Shown piece by piece: positions 1 to 10,800 of a stretch of 64,000 bases of DNA (the stretch's first letter is position 1; the number at the start of each line of letters is the position of its first letter). Source of the DNA: Oenanthe sinensis (lineage: Eukaryota; Streptophyta; Magnoliopsida; Apiales; Apiaceae). The notes beneath the pieces are model-generated. The model had not been told where the DNA came from and ran no database searches. It worked only from the letters and a program-made list of their open reading frames with translations. Made by a program: the position numbers and the translations under genes. The stretch spans positions 50,769,903 through 50,833,902 of the forward strand of contig CM053807.1 of assembly GCA_028671895.1 (NCBI GenBank), in the 5' to 3' direction.

Positions 1-172
1 CAACTACTCGCAATTCATATAACGTTTTCATTAACAAAAAAAAATGACAATTAAGAGTTACCAATAACACTGAGGAATTAACTGATATAACCAAACAAAA
101 TAAGTGGCAGTGTAGTTTTGTCAGTTTAAAACAAGTATTTTGTGTTGTATTAAAGTCCTTATGTGGTGTAAG

Positions 173-262
<90 letters not shown>

Positions 263-392
263 AAGATTTGTATGTAGGAACAGGAACACACAGATTTAAT
301 TAATATGCATGATGATGAAACAATTTCTTTCAAGTGATGAAATAATGACTCATCATCTCCTAATAGTAACTCAATCTGTATATTAGACACAC

Positions 393-445
<53 letters not shown>

Positions 446-584
446 AACTATAGTAATAAAGAAGCAAAGAGGAGAACATGAACGATTTAATAAAGATTTG
501 GGTTACTAAAAGAATCAATAACCACTAAAGCTGTTGAAAAAGGCTACTGATATCTTAACAAAATCAACAAAAACAAATCGGTAC
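1..584 (-). other. Intron 3 of MORF copy A with TA microsatellites
   Basis: No coding sequence is visible. The first ~40 bases match the interior of MORF-E intron 3 near 28817, so this stretch is read as intron 3 of copy A, with exon 4 left of the window. It holds a long (TA)n run at about 179-259 and a second at about 397-440. Confidence 0.6.
179..440. repeat. (TA)n microsatellites
   Basis: Two uninterrupted TA dinucleotide runs (about 179-259 and 397-440) are separated by unique sequence. The equivalent place in MORF-E (about 28991-29010) has only about 10 TA units, so the first run has expanded or contracted between copies. Confidence 0.95.
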
Positions 585-1120
585 CTCCGTAATCCTTGTC
601 GTCCACGTTGATGTAAGAGTCCGGACGCACAATCTCCACCTCCGGCAATTCTGAGAAGAACAAAAATTAATGAGAAATAGAAGTTTCATAAGAAATGAAG
701 CAAAGAGAATAGGCGGCACCTCTTAGCTTGGAACAAATTTCCTCATCGATTAGGGCACCAATGGCATAATAATGTCTTGTTGATACCGAATATATTTTCA
801 TCCTAGCCTCTTCCTCGCTGCAAAATACAAAATAAATATTATTCACCAATCGATATACATCTCTTCTAACATCCATAAATCACAAACTCATACCTTCCGA
901 GCACGGTAGCCATAATTTTGATATAGTTGTCGATGATCTGGTCTCTAGTTAAGTTATCACTGGGTTTCTTAACTATAATCAACCAGTGTTTGTCATCGAA
1001 CCCCCAATCAACTCCCGGATTAATTCTAGTGGATAAGCCCCGTGCCGCAGGAGACAGTGATTTGTGGAAGAGAGTGGTGGTAGAGCGGGACAAAACTCTC
1101 CAAATATATTTGCCTGCCAT
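585..1120 (-). CDS. MORF family organellar RNA-editing factor, copy A (partial, exons 1-3)
   Basis: Multiple organellar RNA editing factors bind PPR proteins and are needed for C-to-U editing in mitochondria and plastids. Exons on the minus strand: 894-1120, 720-817 and 585-650, all with GT-AG borders and compatible phases; the last exon lies outside the window. The protein starts MAGKYIWRVLSRS, an Arg/Ser-rich presequence fitting mitochondrial import. The MORF box follows: DKHWLIIV, then EEEARMKIYSVSTRHYYAIG, then PDSYINVDDKDYGG. It differs from copy B in this part by one visible residue (Ser versus Cys in ARGL[S/C]TRI). The start is the first Met of the open frame and precedes the presequence. 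Whether copy A is expressed, or has its exon 4, cannot be seen. Confidence 0.75.
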
Positions 1121-1958
1121 TGTGTTTGCTACTGTTCACTCTGTGTCATCACTTCTCTATTTTCTGTCTGTCTACAAATAATCGAACCCTACGAAATCAA
1201 TTAATTAAATTATTTGTTGATAATCAAAATTTAATATTAATATTTTATACTTTGTATTATTATATCTTGCACAAAGTGTTTGCTACATTAATAAAGTGTT
1301 TAGAATACTATCCTGTTTGAATAACAGTATTTATATATTTATTTAAAATTATGATATCTTATCTGAATGTGTTTTGTATGAATGGATGTAGGTCGTGACT
1401 TTATAATATTTTTATAAATTTATTAAAATTTATATAGAATTAAATTTATAATTTAGAAAAAGATTATCAAATAAATAATTATAATAATATATAAATTAAT
1501 CAAAATAGTACTTTGTTGAAATAGTACTTCCTAAATTTTATAATTTAGAAAAAGATGATCATTTATATATATAAATGTAAAATATTTAAATATTGTTGAA
1601 TTAAAGTGGGCTAAAAATTAAATATTTTTCTATTATTAATACGATAAAATAAATAATACCATTTACAACTTAATCTCAAAATTTCCCTCGTATTATTCAC
1701 TACCGTTTTTTATTTAATTATTTATATGAATAAAATATAAAAATAGACTTAATTATAAAAAATGTTGTTATACATAAGATCGTTGTTGATTTTCCTCAAA
1801 TTTCAAGTGAACTTATTTTTTAAAAATCATAACGTATATTCAAATTCTAACAATTAAAATATTAGTCCCGTTAATCCGATTTTTTTTTAATATTTGACAT
1901 TACATCGATAACATACAAAATAAATCTTATTATTTATAAATAATTAAATATAAAACAT
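1121..1958. other. Upstream flank of MORF-A, non-coding
   Basis: AT-rich, with no credible gene. Most of it aligns with the flank of copy B (4969-5565), so it belongs to the same duplication. Copy A carries about 210 bp (roughly 1162-1376) that copy B lacks. Part of that piece resembles the flank downstream of the LETM1 gene near 15420-15480. Confidence 0.6.
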
Positions 1959-1967
1959 CGATAACAT

Positions 1968-2244
1968 AAGGGGTTAAATGGCTTGTTTATAATCAAACTC
2001 GCACTCAACTTGTAAGTGAGTCATTAAACTCAAAAAACTTGCATTTACATAATTCAAGTAATTAAAACTTGCATTTGTGTAACTGTCGTTAACATCACTA
2101 ATAAAATAAAAACTGAACTTACAACTTATAAAACTGAACTCACCCCAACTTGCATTTACATTCCTATATTAATAAAACCATGCAACTGGATTACTGAACA
2201 AAAATAAACTTGCAACTGAGGTACTAAACAAAATAAACTAAGAG
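1968..2244. mobile_element. Left arm of a Mutator-like (MULE) element, right arm missing
   Basis: This sequence matches the left long terminal repeat of the complete element at 5574-6491 next to copy B. No opposite arm is found before the next gene, so only one end remains; a different fold-back element begins immediately at 2245. Confidence 0.55.
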
Positions 2245-2824
2245 GGTTAATTATCAAATACATGACTCATTGGAACAAAATGTATCAAGTAGGTGACTGA
2301 TTGTAAATTTGACTCATTTTGGTGACTGATTACACAATTTGACTCATTTTAGTTACTGATTTCGATTTTTTATCAAACTCATTTTTCGGCCACCTGGGCG
2401 AAAAAAAATATGCACAAAAAAATCCGAAAAAAAATTATATGTAGTAAAACACCCCGACTTTGAATCTCCTAAACTCAGAATTATCGAAAGGAAATTCAAA
2501 ACTTAAAATCAAAATTAAATAAATCTTGACCCAAATTTATTTAATTTCGATTTTGAGTTTTGAATTTTTTTCTGATAATTTTGAGTTTAGGAGATTCAAA
2601 GTCGGGGTATTTTACTACATATAATTTTTTTTCGGATTTTTTTGTGAATATTTTTTTTCGCCTGAAAATTTTTAGGTGGCCGGAAAATGAGTTTGATAAA
2701 AAAATCGAAATCAGTGACTAAAATGAGTCAAATTGTGCAATCAGTCACCAAAATGAGTCAAATTTGCAATCAGTCATCTACTTGATATATTTTGTTCCAA
2801 TCAGTCATGTATTTGATAATTAAC
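2245..2824. mobile_element. Fold-back element, ~580 bp near-perfect palindrome
   Basis: The left arm begins GGTTAATTATCAAATACATG and the right arm ends with its reverse complement. The arms stay complementary almost to a centre near 2535, leaving little unique sequence. The matching site beside copy B (about 5845) lacks it, so it arrived or was lost after the duplication. No clear target-site duplication is seen. Class is uncertain: MULE-type fold-back or a long-arm MITE. Confidence 0.8.
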
Positions 2825-3097
2825 AATATCTCACACAGTTTCATTCGGTATTTACCATTCAACATCTTCCACAGCAGAAAACAATAAAGGGTGAAGGATA
2901 GAAATATTAAAACTTAAATATATATATAGTAGGATATTAGGATTTCACACAATTAATTACTTAAAACACAATCAAATACTTAAACACACTGAGACAAAGA
3001 AACTTAACCGCTTCGAATAAAACACTTAATAATCATCATAATATATTTTAATAAAGACCATAGCAGTTCAATGTCTAACACTTAGCATCACTAATCA
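2825..3097. other. Non-coding spacer downstream of MORF-B
   Basis: AT-rich spacer with no open frame or repeat recognised. Confidence 0.5.
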
Positions 3098-4217
3098 TCA
3101 TGATAGGATGGGACCTTTCCACCATGCAACTGCCCGGGATAACCAAGCTCTTGGAGAGAACAATTCCTTGTCCGGAAGGACGGAATTAGTGGCTCGAGGT
3201 CCATCCATCTGTGTGGGCAAGGGTATCCTCCCTTCTTGCAATCGCCAATAGGCAGCATGGTACTTACGATCGTAAGGTACCGGCCTCCCATCAATAAATG
3301 GTTCCCCTGCCACACAAAAATAAATAAAACATATTACGACAAAGTGACAAAGACTCTAGACACTTTCTTGATACGCGTCCCACTAAACTTTGCTGTCTTA
3401 GTCATGAACATTCTTTTAAAGCAATGTCTCAAATCCAAAGAGTAAAGAGCACAATTACTCTCGGTTAATATAGATAAGGATTTGTCGTTGTACGAAGCAT
3501 GCAAAATCACCGCAAGGAGGTAGAGGTAAAAGGATATAGCACATAAAATTATCTTTGATTATGACAGTCTCTGCCCTGGGGGTTGGGCTTAGACTCTAGA
3601 GTAGTCTACTCCTTTAAGTTTAAAATATTGGCCTCTGAAAAATGTTCAAAGGGTCTTTAAGAGAAGTTGGGTTAATTCGTATATTTAACCAATGTAGGAT
3701 TAATTTCTCTAATCAACCAAACTGAAACAGACAAAAATTGACCAATTAAGCGTCACCAATCAAACTGATGGTTAATTGGTATAACCAACCCAAATGAGTG
3801 ATGAGACAGTTTTTTCAGTTTTAAACAAGTATTATGTGATTCATTGTAGTCCTAATGTTGTAAAAAGATACTCCCTCGGTATAGCTCCATAACTTTTTTT
3901 AATTTTTTTTTTCTGAATAAAAATTTAATGTTTAAATTTTTATTCAGAAAAAAAAATTAAAAAATAAGTTATGGAACTATACTTTATATGCATCTTAAAA
4001 TGTGTGCCGGACAACCTCTTCCAAATGTAAACAAATGAATGGAACTGAAGGAGTATAAATAATGGAGTATTTCATTTCTCTCTTGTTTCTTATATATAAG
4101 AACAGGAACACATAGATTAAATTAATAAACATGATGATGAAACAATTTCTTTCAAGTGATGAAATAATGACTCATCATCTCCTAATACTAACTCAAACTG
4201 TATATTAGACACACACA

Positions 4218-4258
<41 letters not shown>

Positions 4259-4968
4259 GTTGAGTTACTATTAGGAGATGATGAGTCATTATTTCATCAA
4301 TAACCACTAAAGCAAAGAGGAGAACATGAACGATTTAATAAAGATTTGGGTTACTAAAAGAATCAATAACCACTAAAGCTGTTGAAAAAGGCTACTGATA
4401 TCTTAACAAAATCAACAAAAACAAATCGGTACCTCCGTAATCCTTGTCGTCCACGTTGATGTAAGAGTCCGGACGCACAATCTCCACCTCCGGCAATTCT
4501 GAGAAGAACAAAAATTAATGAGAAATAGAAGTTTCATAAGAAATGAAGCAAAGAGAATAGGCGGCACCTCTTAGCTTGGAACAAATTTCCTCATCGATTA
4601 GGGCACCAATGGCATAATAATGTCTTGTTGATACCGAATATATTTTCATCCTAGCCTCTTCCTCGCTGCAAAATACAAAATAAATATTATTCACCAATCG
4701 ATATACATCTCTTCTAACATCCATAAATCACAAACTCATACCTTCCGAGCACGGTAGCCATAATTTTGATATAGTTGTCGATGATCTGGTCTCTAGTTAA
4801 GTTATCACTGGGTTTCTTAACTATAATCAACCAGTGTTTGTCATCGAACCCCCAATCAACTCCCGGATTAATTCTAGTGCATAAGCCCCGTGCCGCAGGA
4901 GACAGTGATTTGTGGAAGAGAGTGGTGGTAGAGCGGGACAAAACTCTCCAAATATATTTGCCTGCCAT
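3098..4968 (-). CDS. MORF family organellar RNA-editing factor, copy B (complete, 4 exons)
   Basis: Four minus-strand exons, 4742-4968, 4568-4665, 4433-4498 and 3098-3306, join in frame to 199 residues, all with GT-AG introns. Order: an Arg/Ser-rich presequence (about 1-33), the MORF box (about 38-130: DKHWLIIV, EEEARMKIYSVSTR, PDSYINVDDKDYGG), then EPFIDGRPVPYDRKYHAAYW, matching the post-box segment of MORF8-type proteins, and a short tail. No Gly/Pro-rich extension is present, so it is a short family member. The likely role is mitochondrial or plastid RNA editing through contact with PPR proteins. Intron 3 (about 1.1 kb) holds a Stowaway MITE and a TA/GA microsatellite. Copy B is the only copy with all four exons intact in this window. 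The C-terminal tail differs from copies D, E and F. Confidence 0.85.
3871..4053. mobile_element. Stowaway-like MITE in MORF-B intron 3
   Basis: Ends CTCCCTCGGTATAG... and ...GAACTGAAGGAG are imperfect inverted repeats flanked by TA on both sides. An internal palindrome around 3900-3970 adds to the hairpin. The same insertion is in MORF-E intron 3 (29597-29769), so it predates that duplication. Confidence 0.75.
4216..4258. repeat. Compound (TA)n(GA)n microsatellite
   Basis: A TA run passes directly into a GA run inside MORF-B intron 3. The same compound repeat is present at 29935-29972 in MORF-E. Confidence 0.9.
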
Positions 4969-5573
4969 TGTGTTTGCTACTGTTCACTCTGTGTCATCAC
5001 TTCTCTATCTGCTTATTTGTATGAATGGATATTATTAAAATTTATATAGAATTAAATTTATAATTTAGAAAAAGATTATCAAATAAATCATTATAATAAT
5101 ATATAAATTAATCAAAATAGTACTTCCTAAATTTTATAATTTAGAAACAGATGATCATTTATATATATATATATAAATGTAAAATATTTAAATATTGTTG
5201 AATTAAAGTGGGCTAAAAATTAAATAAATTTTCTATTATTAATATGATAAAATAAATAATATCATTTATAACTTAATATCAAAATTTCCCTCATATTATT
5301 CACTACCATTTTTATTTAATTATTTATATGAATAAAATATAAAAATAGACTTAATTATAAAAAATGTTGTTATATATATGATCGTTGTTGATTTTCCTCA
5401 AATTTCAAGTGAATTTATTTTTTAAAAATTATAATGTATATTCAAATTATAACAATTAAAATGTTAATCCAGTTAATCCGTTCTTTTTTTAAATATTTGA
5501 CATTACATCGATAACATATAAAATAAATCTTATTATTTATAAATGATTAAATATAAAGCATCGGATAACATAT

Positions 5574-6491
5574 GGGGTTATATGACTTATTTATAATCAA
5601 ACTCGCACTCAACTTGCAAGTGAGTCATTGAACTCAAAAAACTTTCATTTACATAATTCAAGTAATTAAAACTTGCATTTGGGTAACTATCGTTAACATC
5701 ACTAATAAAATAAAAACTGAACTTACAACTTATAAAACTGAACTCAACCCCAACTTGCATTTACATTTCTAGATTAATAAAACCTTGCAACTGGATTACT
5801 GAACAAAAATAAACTTGCAACTGAGGTACTCAACAAAATAAACTAACAACATACAAAACTATAGGGCTGTTAAAAAATTTCAAAATATCCAATATCCTTT
5901 CGAATATCTATATCTGTATTCGAAATAAATCGAATATTATCTGTATTTGAAATAAAGCGAATAACATTCGTATCTGAATAGTCGGATTCGAATACGAAAA
6001 TGGATATGAGCATATCTGTATCCGATAATTAATATCCGAATCCAAATTTATATATATTATATAAAAATATATATAATATAAATATATATTTTCTTATGTT
6101 CAATTTATAATATATGCATATATATTTATTTATTTATTAACTAAAATATTTTTAATAAGACATATATAATTATTATACATATATTTTTTCTGAATATTTT
6201 GAATTCGAATACGGATTCAAATTTTTGGATTTGGATTCCAAAATTAATGTTGTACCAATTTCTCCCTACAACACTTTATAAATGAAAATATGCGATATTT
6301 TATGACCTTTCGACTTCTAATATCCAGTTGCAAGTTGATGATCACTTGAGTCGATCGATTGCAAGTTTATATTAATTCAGTTAGTCGATTGCAAGTTTAT
6401 ATTAGTTCAGTTATTTAAGTGCAATTTTTTTAGTTCAGTAACCCACTTGCAAGGTGAGTGTGAGTTTGATTATGAATAAGTCATTTAATCC
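5574..6491. mobile_element. Mutator-like (MULE) non-autonomous element with long terminal inverted repeats
   Basis: Long inverted arms: the left begins GGGGTTATATGACTTATTTA and the right, reversed, begins GGATTAAATGACTTATTCAT; similarity runs for well over 150 bp. Flanking 9-mers ATAACATAT (5565-5573) and ATAACATAC (6492-6500) match 8/9, as expected of a 9-bp Mutator target duplication. No transposase frame is present. The centre (about 5860-6250) holds a low-complexity block of GAATAT/ATTCGAAT words, possibly a nested element. Confidence 0.75.
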
Positions 6492-6500
6492 ATAACATAC

Positions 6501-7864
6501 GTGTTAAATTGCAATAATCAACATGTTTCTGTTTACTCGTTTATGTACGGTCATTTCTGTTTACTGAGTAGTTTATAAACAAGTTCTCTCTTTTGGGTAT
6601 GCGAACACTGATAATTAAAATTAAATTAATATTTACTGATAATCAAAACTATTTATTGATAATTAAAGTTTAATATTTATTAATAATTAAAATTAGTAGT
6701 ATCATTATATCTTCCGGCAAAAAAATATATCATTATATCCTTGTTATGCCTAAATATTGGTCATGGGTCCCAAGCATGTCCAATGACATAAATGGGTTGG
6801 CTCAACTCGCTTCTGGACTCACATGGCCCCAAATCCCACATCCACCTCGCTCTAAGGATGCCAAAATATTCTAAGACCCTTGACCTAGCGTGATGTCGCT
6901 TCACTAGCTCACTCGCCTTAAAATTATTCGGCTTCAAGAAGGAAGGGAGAGGAGAACTGACATCCAGCCCGGTTCGCTTCTCATCATCACCTCCCAGATC
7001 GCATAAACTTGGCAGAGAGGCCCCCAGCCCGGCTGGGTTGCCAGGCCATGTTCAATGCCTCCAACTCGCTTCACTAGCCCGGTTCGTTTTTTATACAATT
7101 ATTTAAGTTTTTTTTTTTGTAAAAGTATAGTTTGCACCGATGCAAAATCTAATACAATTAAAATCAACCTTAAATGCAACTACAGTACTAGCAAATTCAA
7201 TTTAAATAAAATAAAATTAGACTCAACTGTATTTGAAGTTGATTTTAATTGTATCAAGTTGTATTGATTATAAAATCATAATTTTGTAAAAAAAATTAAA
7301 AGATAATAAAATCGTAAAAAAGTACAAAAAATATATTTTTAATAAATACCCTTTAAATTATACTATAAGTTACAATAATTATTTATGATGTTCGTTACCT
7401 AAAGTTATATTCCATCCGTCCCATAATAATAGTCTTTTTTGGAAAAAAATTATTCCATAATAATAGTCCATTTCTATTTTCAATGTAAAAAAACTTTATA
7501 CTTAATTTTTTTTATCATTTTCAATATAAAATTTATTTTATTTATTATAAAATAATCATAATAAATATGATACATACGAATAATTATCGTAGAACTAACC
7601 TTTCTTGATATACGTTATTTAAAAAAAATTATTAATATGTAACGGAGGGAATAATATAATATAATATTAGGGCTATTTTTATAAATATAAGGATGTATTA
7701 TTATTACAAAATTATTTGTCAATTTTTTTTTTGAAATAACTTATATCCTAGTTTCATTCCCGGTCCCTTTTTCTCTTGTTATTATAACGGATATGATTTA
7801 GGTTTTGAGGGGGTTGAGTTGTGAGTAGTAGAAGGAGGATCGATAACTTAAGTCTTGTGTAATA
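6501..7864. other. Intergenic region upstream of the LETM1 gene
   Basis: Non-coding. A patch at about 6760-7080 is richer in G and C than its surroundings and repeats words such as AGCCCGG; its nature is unknown. A Stowaway-like MITE follows at 7410-7651. The last 200 bp should contain the LETM1 promoter and 5' UTR, but no motif is convincing enough to mark. Confidence 0.5.
7410..7651. mobile_element. Stowaway-like MITE
   Basis: Left end TTCCATCCGTCCCATAATAA and right end GTAACGGAGGGAA resemble Stowaway terminal repeats and are flanked by TA. The interior is AT-rich and non-coding. Confidence 0.65.
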
Positions 7865-10800
7865 ATGGGTTGGGGAGCAATTGTGAGGAGGAAGCTTTTT
7901 CCGAACAAGAATAATGATCTTGGTCATATTTTCAAAAAACGAGCGGCTCACCAGAATCACAATTCACACTTTTACATCAAGCCTCCTCATAATTCACAAT
8001 TTGTTCGTGATGCTTCCTGCACCTCAAAACAAGAATCTAGTAATGTTGCTTTTAAAATATTCAACTCCTTTCTAGGTATTGGTCACACCCTCAAAGCGGG
8101 CCTGCATATGACCAGGTTTGTTAGTTTGTTTGTTAGAGCTGCTTAATGTTTGTCTGCTTATATAATTTGATTTGTTGCTCTATGTTTTCATATCAGTAAT
8201 GATTGGGCCATTAAACGGTGCCGGTGTAAAATTGTATACTTTACAATAATGGTACATTACCGGTTGGGTAAGAAGCTTCTGCGTGCTGATGTCAACATCA
8301 CTAAGAGGTTGCTGGTTAAGATTTCTGAGGGCAAGTGTCTTCGTACCAGGGAGAGGCACCTACTTGCAACATCCGTGTCGGATATATTCCGCCTTCTCCC
8401 GGGTTCTATGTACATTGTTGTTCCCTCCATACAATTTCTGTTGCCACTGCTCCTCAAATTATACCCTAACATGTTACCATCAACCTTTCAAGAAAAGATA
8501 ACAGGACAGGTCCTCTCTCCTCCTATATGTTTTTATCTTAAATATCATTAAGATAGGTAGCCTGTTTGTTTTATGACCCAATATACTACTATTATTCTGC
8601 AGCATTTAGTGAAAAGAAAGCTAAGGGCACAAACAGAATATGCAAAATTCCTAAAAGAGACAGCCATCGAAATGGCCAAAGTAGCTCAAAACTCACCCGG
8701 TGGACCCCTCAAACCAATGGCTGAAGAATTTCTGAGATTTTGGACTGATGTCAGTTTTCATTTTAACTGCCATTCCATATAAAATTCAAACATTACATTT
8801 CTGATTTACTAAACATTTGTTATTCTCCTGCAGATTAGATTTTGTAGACCCGTCTCCAATGAGGAAATTTTCCGCTTTGCTAAGTTGTTCAGTGATCAAC
8901 TTACATTGGATAATCTTAGCAGGTGTGTCCTGCAGCAATTTAACTTAAAAAAATTTCTTCTTGCATTTCATTTTAATATCATTTTCTCATATTTGTTTGA
9001 TGAACATTTAGGGTTGCCCTTTGTTCTGTTTAACAGGCCTTTACTGGTGAATATGTGCAAGTTGATGGGAATCACACCGTTTGGAACAGATGAATATTTG
9101 CGATTCATTCTTCGAGAAAAATTGACATTGTAGGTCAGACTTGTACTATAATAAGAACTCACTTGACTTGTATGAATTCTTACTGTTGTGGCTTATGTCT
9201 AGTTTGAGGGAAAATAATTCTTTTACGGTTTTAGGCTACAAGTTTTTTTGAATCGACTGACCCCATATCTGGCCTGATATTTTAACAAGCTGTCTTAAAA
9301 TGTGGGTAGTCCTAGGTCAAGATGTAAATCATGTATGATAGCGTCTACTATCACTTTTATGGTAAAATTCTTTCAACTTATATGGAGAAATATGTTAATA
9401 TGCCCGCGGCTTTGCTCTTGCAAAGGTAGCCCTCCTTCACATTGAGGTCATTTTAAATAATCGAGGCTGTAATTTAGAACTTATTGGATGAAATTCATAT
9501 TGTATGTTGAAATAGGAAATTGGATACTGCATGAGTTTATTTCTTATACTAGAAACCTTATTTTGAACATTAAGTCATTACACAAATTTAAAGTTAATGT
9601 TATTCATAAAATTTCAGGAGACAAAATAATTTTGGCCTTCTGGCTGTAGCATTCCGCAGATAGTTTATTGTATGTTAATATTTAAGACTGCTCAACAAAG
9701 AACTCATAGTTTGTGCTCAGCTATGAAGTGCAGGAATTAGACAAAGACTTGTTTAAAATATTAAAAAAGACACATGCATATGAGATTCTGTTGTTTGAAT
9801 GCATTAGCAACTTGCTGAGAATGGGTTAATGATTTTTATTAATTCTAATTTGTTTTCTTTAGTCATAATATTCTAATATTTATTCAAGCGTTGTTATAAT
9901 GCATACATCTCTACATTTCTAATTATAATTTCTATATTTAGGATTAAAAATGAGGACAAATTGATCCAATTGAAGGGCATGGAGACGCTCTCGGAAGCTG
10001 AGGTTCATAAGGTTTGTAGAGAGAGAGGAATTCATGTGGCAGAAGAAACGCAGCATCAGGTTTTTGGAAAATATTAAAGCTATACCCATCTTCTATAAAC
10101 CAATTTTTGAAAAGAAACATAAAATTTGAAACCTGGCTTGTAAATTGTCCTGATTATGTATTGTGTACAGATTTCATGGAAGAACAATAATTTTCTGAAC
10201 ATATTTGTCAAACAGCGTGAAGCGAGGTCAAAGTATATTGCACATAAATATCTAGACAGTTGATCTAAATCTAAATCAGATATAGGTGTCTTAAGACCCA
10301 AAATGAATTTGGTCAACACAAATAAAACCTTAATGGCATAAAGAAAAAAAGTGAGCTGAAAGATGAAAAGATAGATGTGAAAAGATAAATAAAAAGAAAA
10401 GGGAAGCGTGCCCCATCCGGATTATTATGTAAAAGGCACTAGTTGATGTGTAGGAGATTCATGAGGAAGAAGAGGATATGCATTAGGGTGGTTAGGATCC
10501 TAATAATAATTCTAATGTAGATCTTGATAACCTTGATGTTAAAGTGTTGGGAACTTGGCACATGTTATATAAACTAATTGGCCTTAATTTTCTTTTACAA
10601 AAGTATATTAAATAGAATTAAGCGCCACTATTTTATGATGAAACATAAGGATGTGTTGCGACTCCGTAGGAACAAAGTAGGCGCTCAAAGTTGCCAAGAA
10701 GCTATCACAGTAGAAAGCTACCTAGTCGCATGGTAAAACTATGGGGGATGTTAACAGTGCAGTAAGAAACATATGTTAACAAACCAATGTGGTGTAATGA

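Noticed and set aside
121..396. Open frame made largely of Ile-Tyr repeats
   Set aside because: It is a translation of a (TA)n microsatellite; the same applies to 17927-18115 and to part of 19052-19249.
927..1181. Plus-strand frames opposite MORF exon 1 (also 4775-5038)
   Set aside because: They are antisense shadows; the minus strand has a coherent presequence, MORF box and splice sites.
8257..8501. Alternative frames over LETM1 exon 2
   Set aside because: The frame chosen joins fourteen exons in phase and matches the family; the others do not continue.
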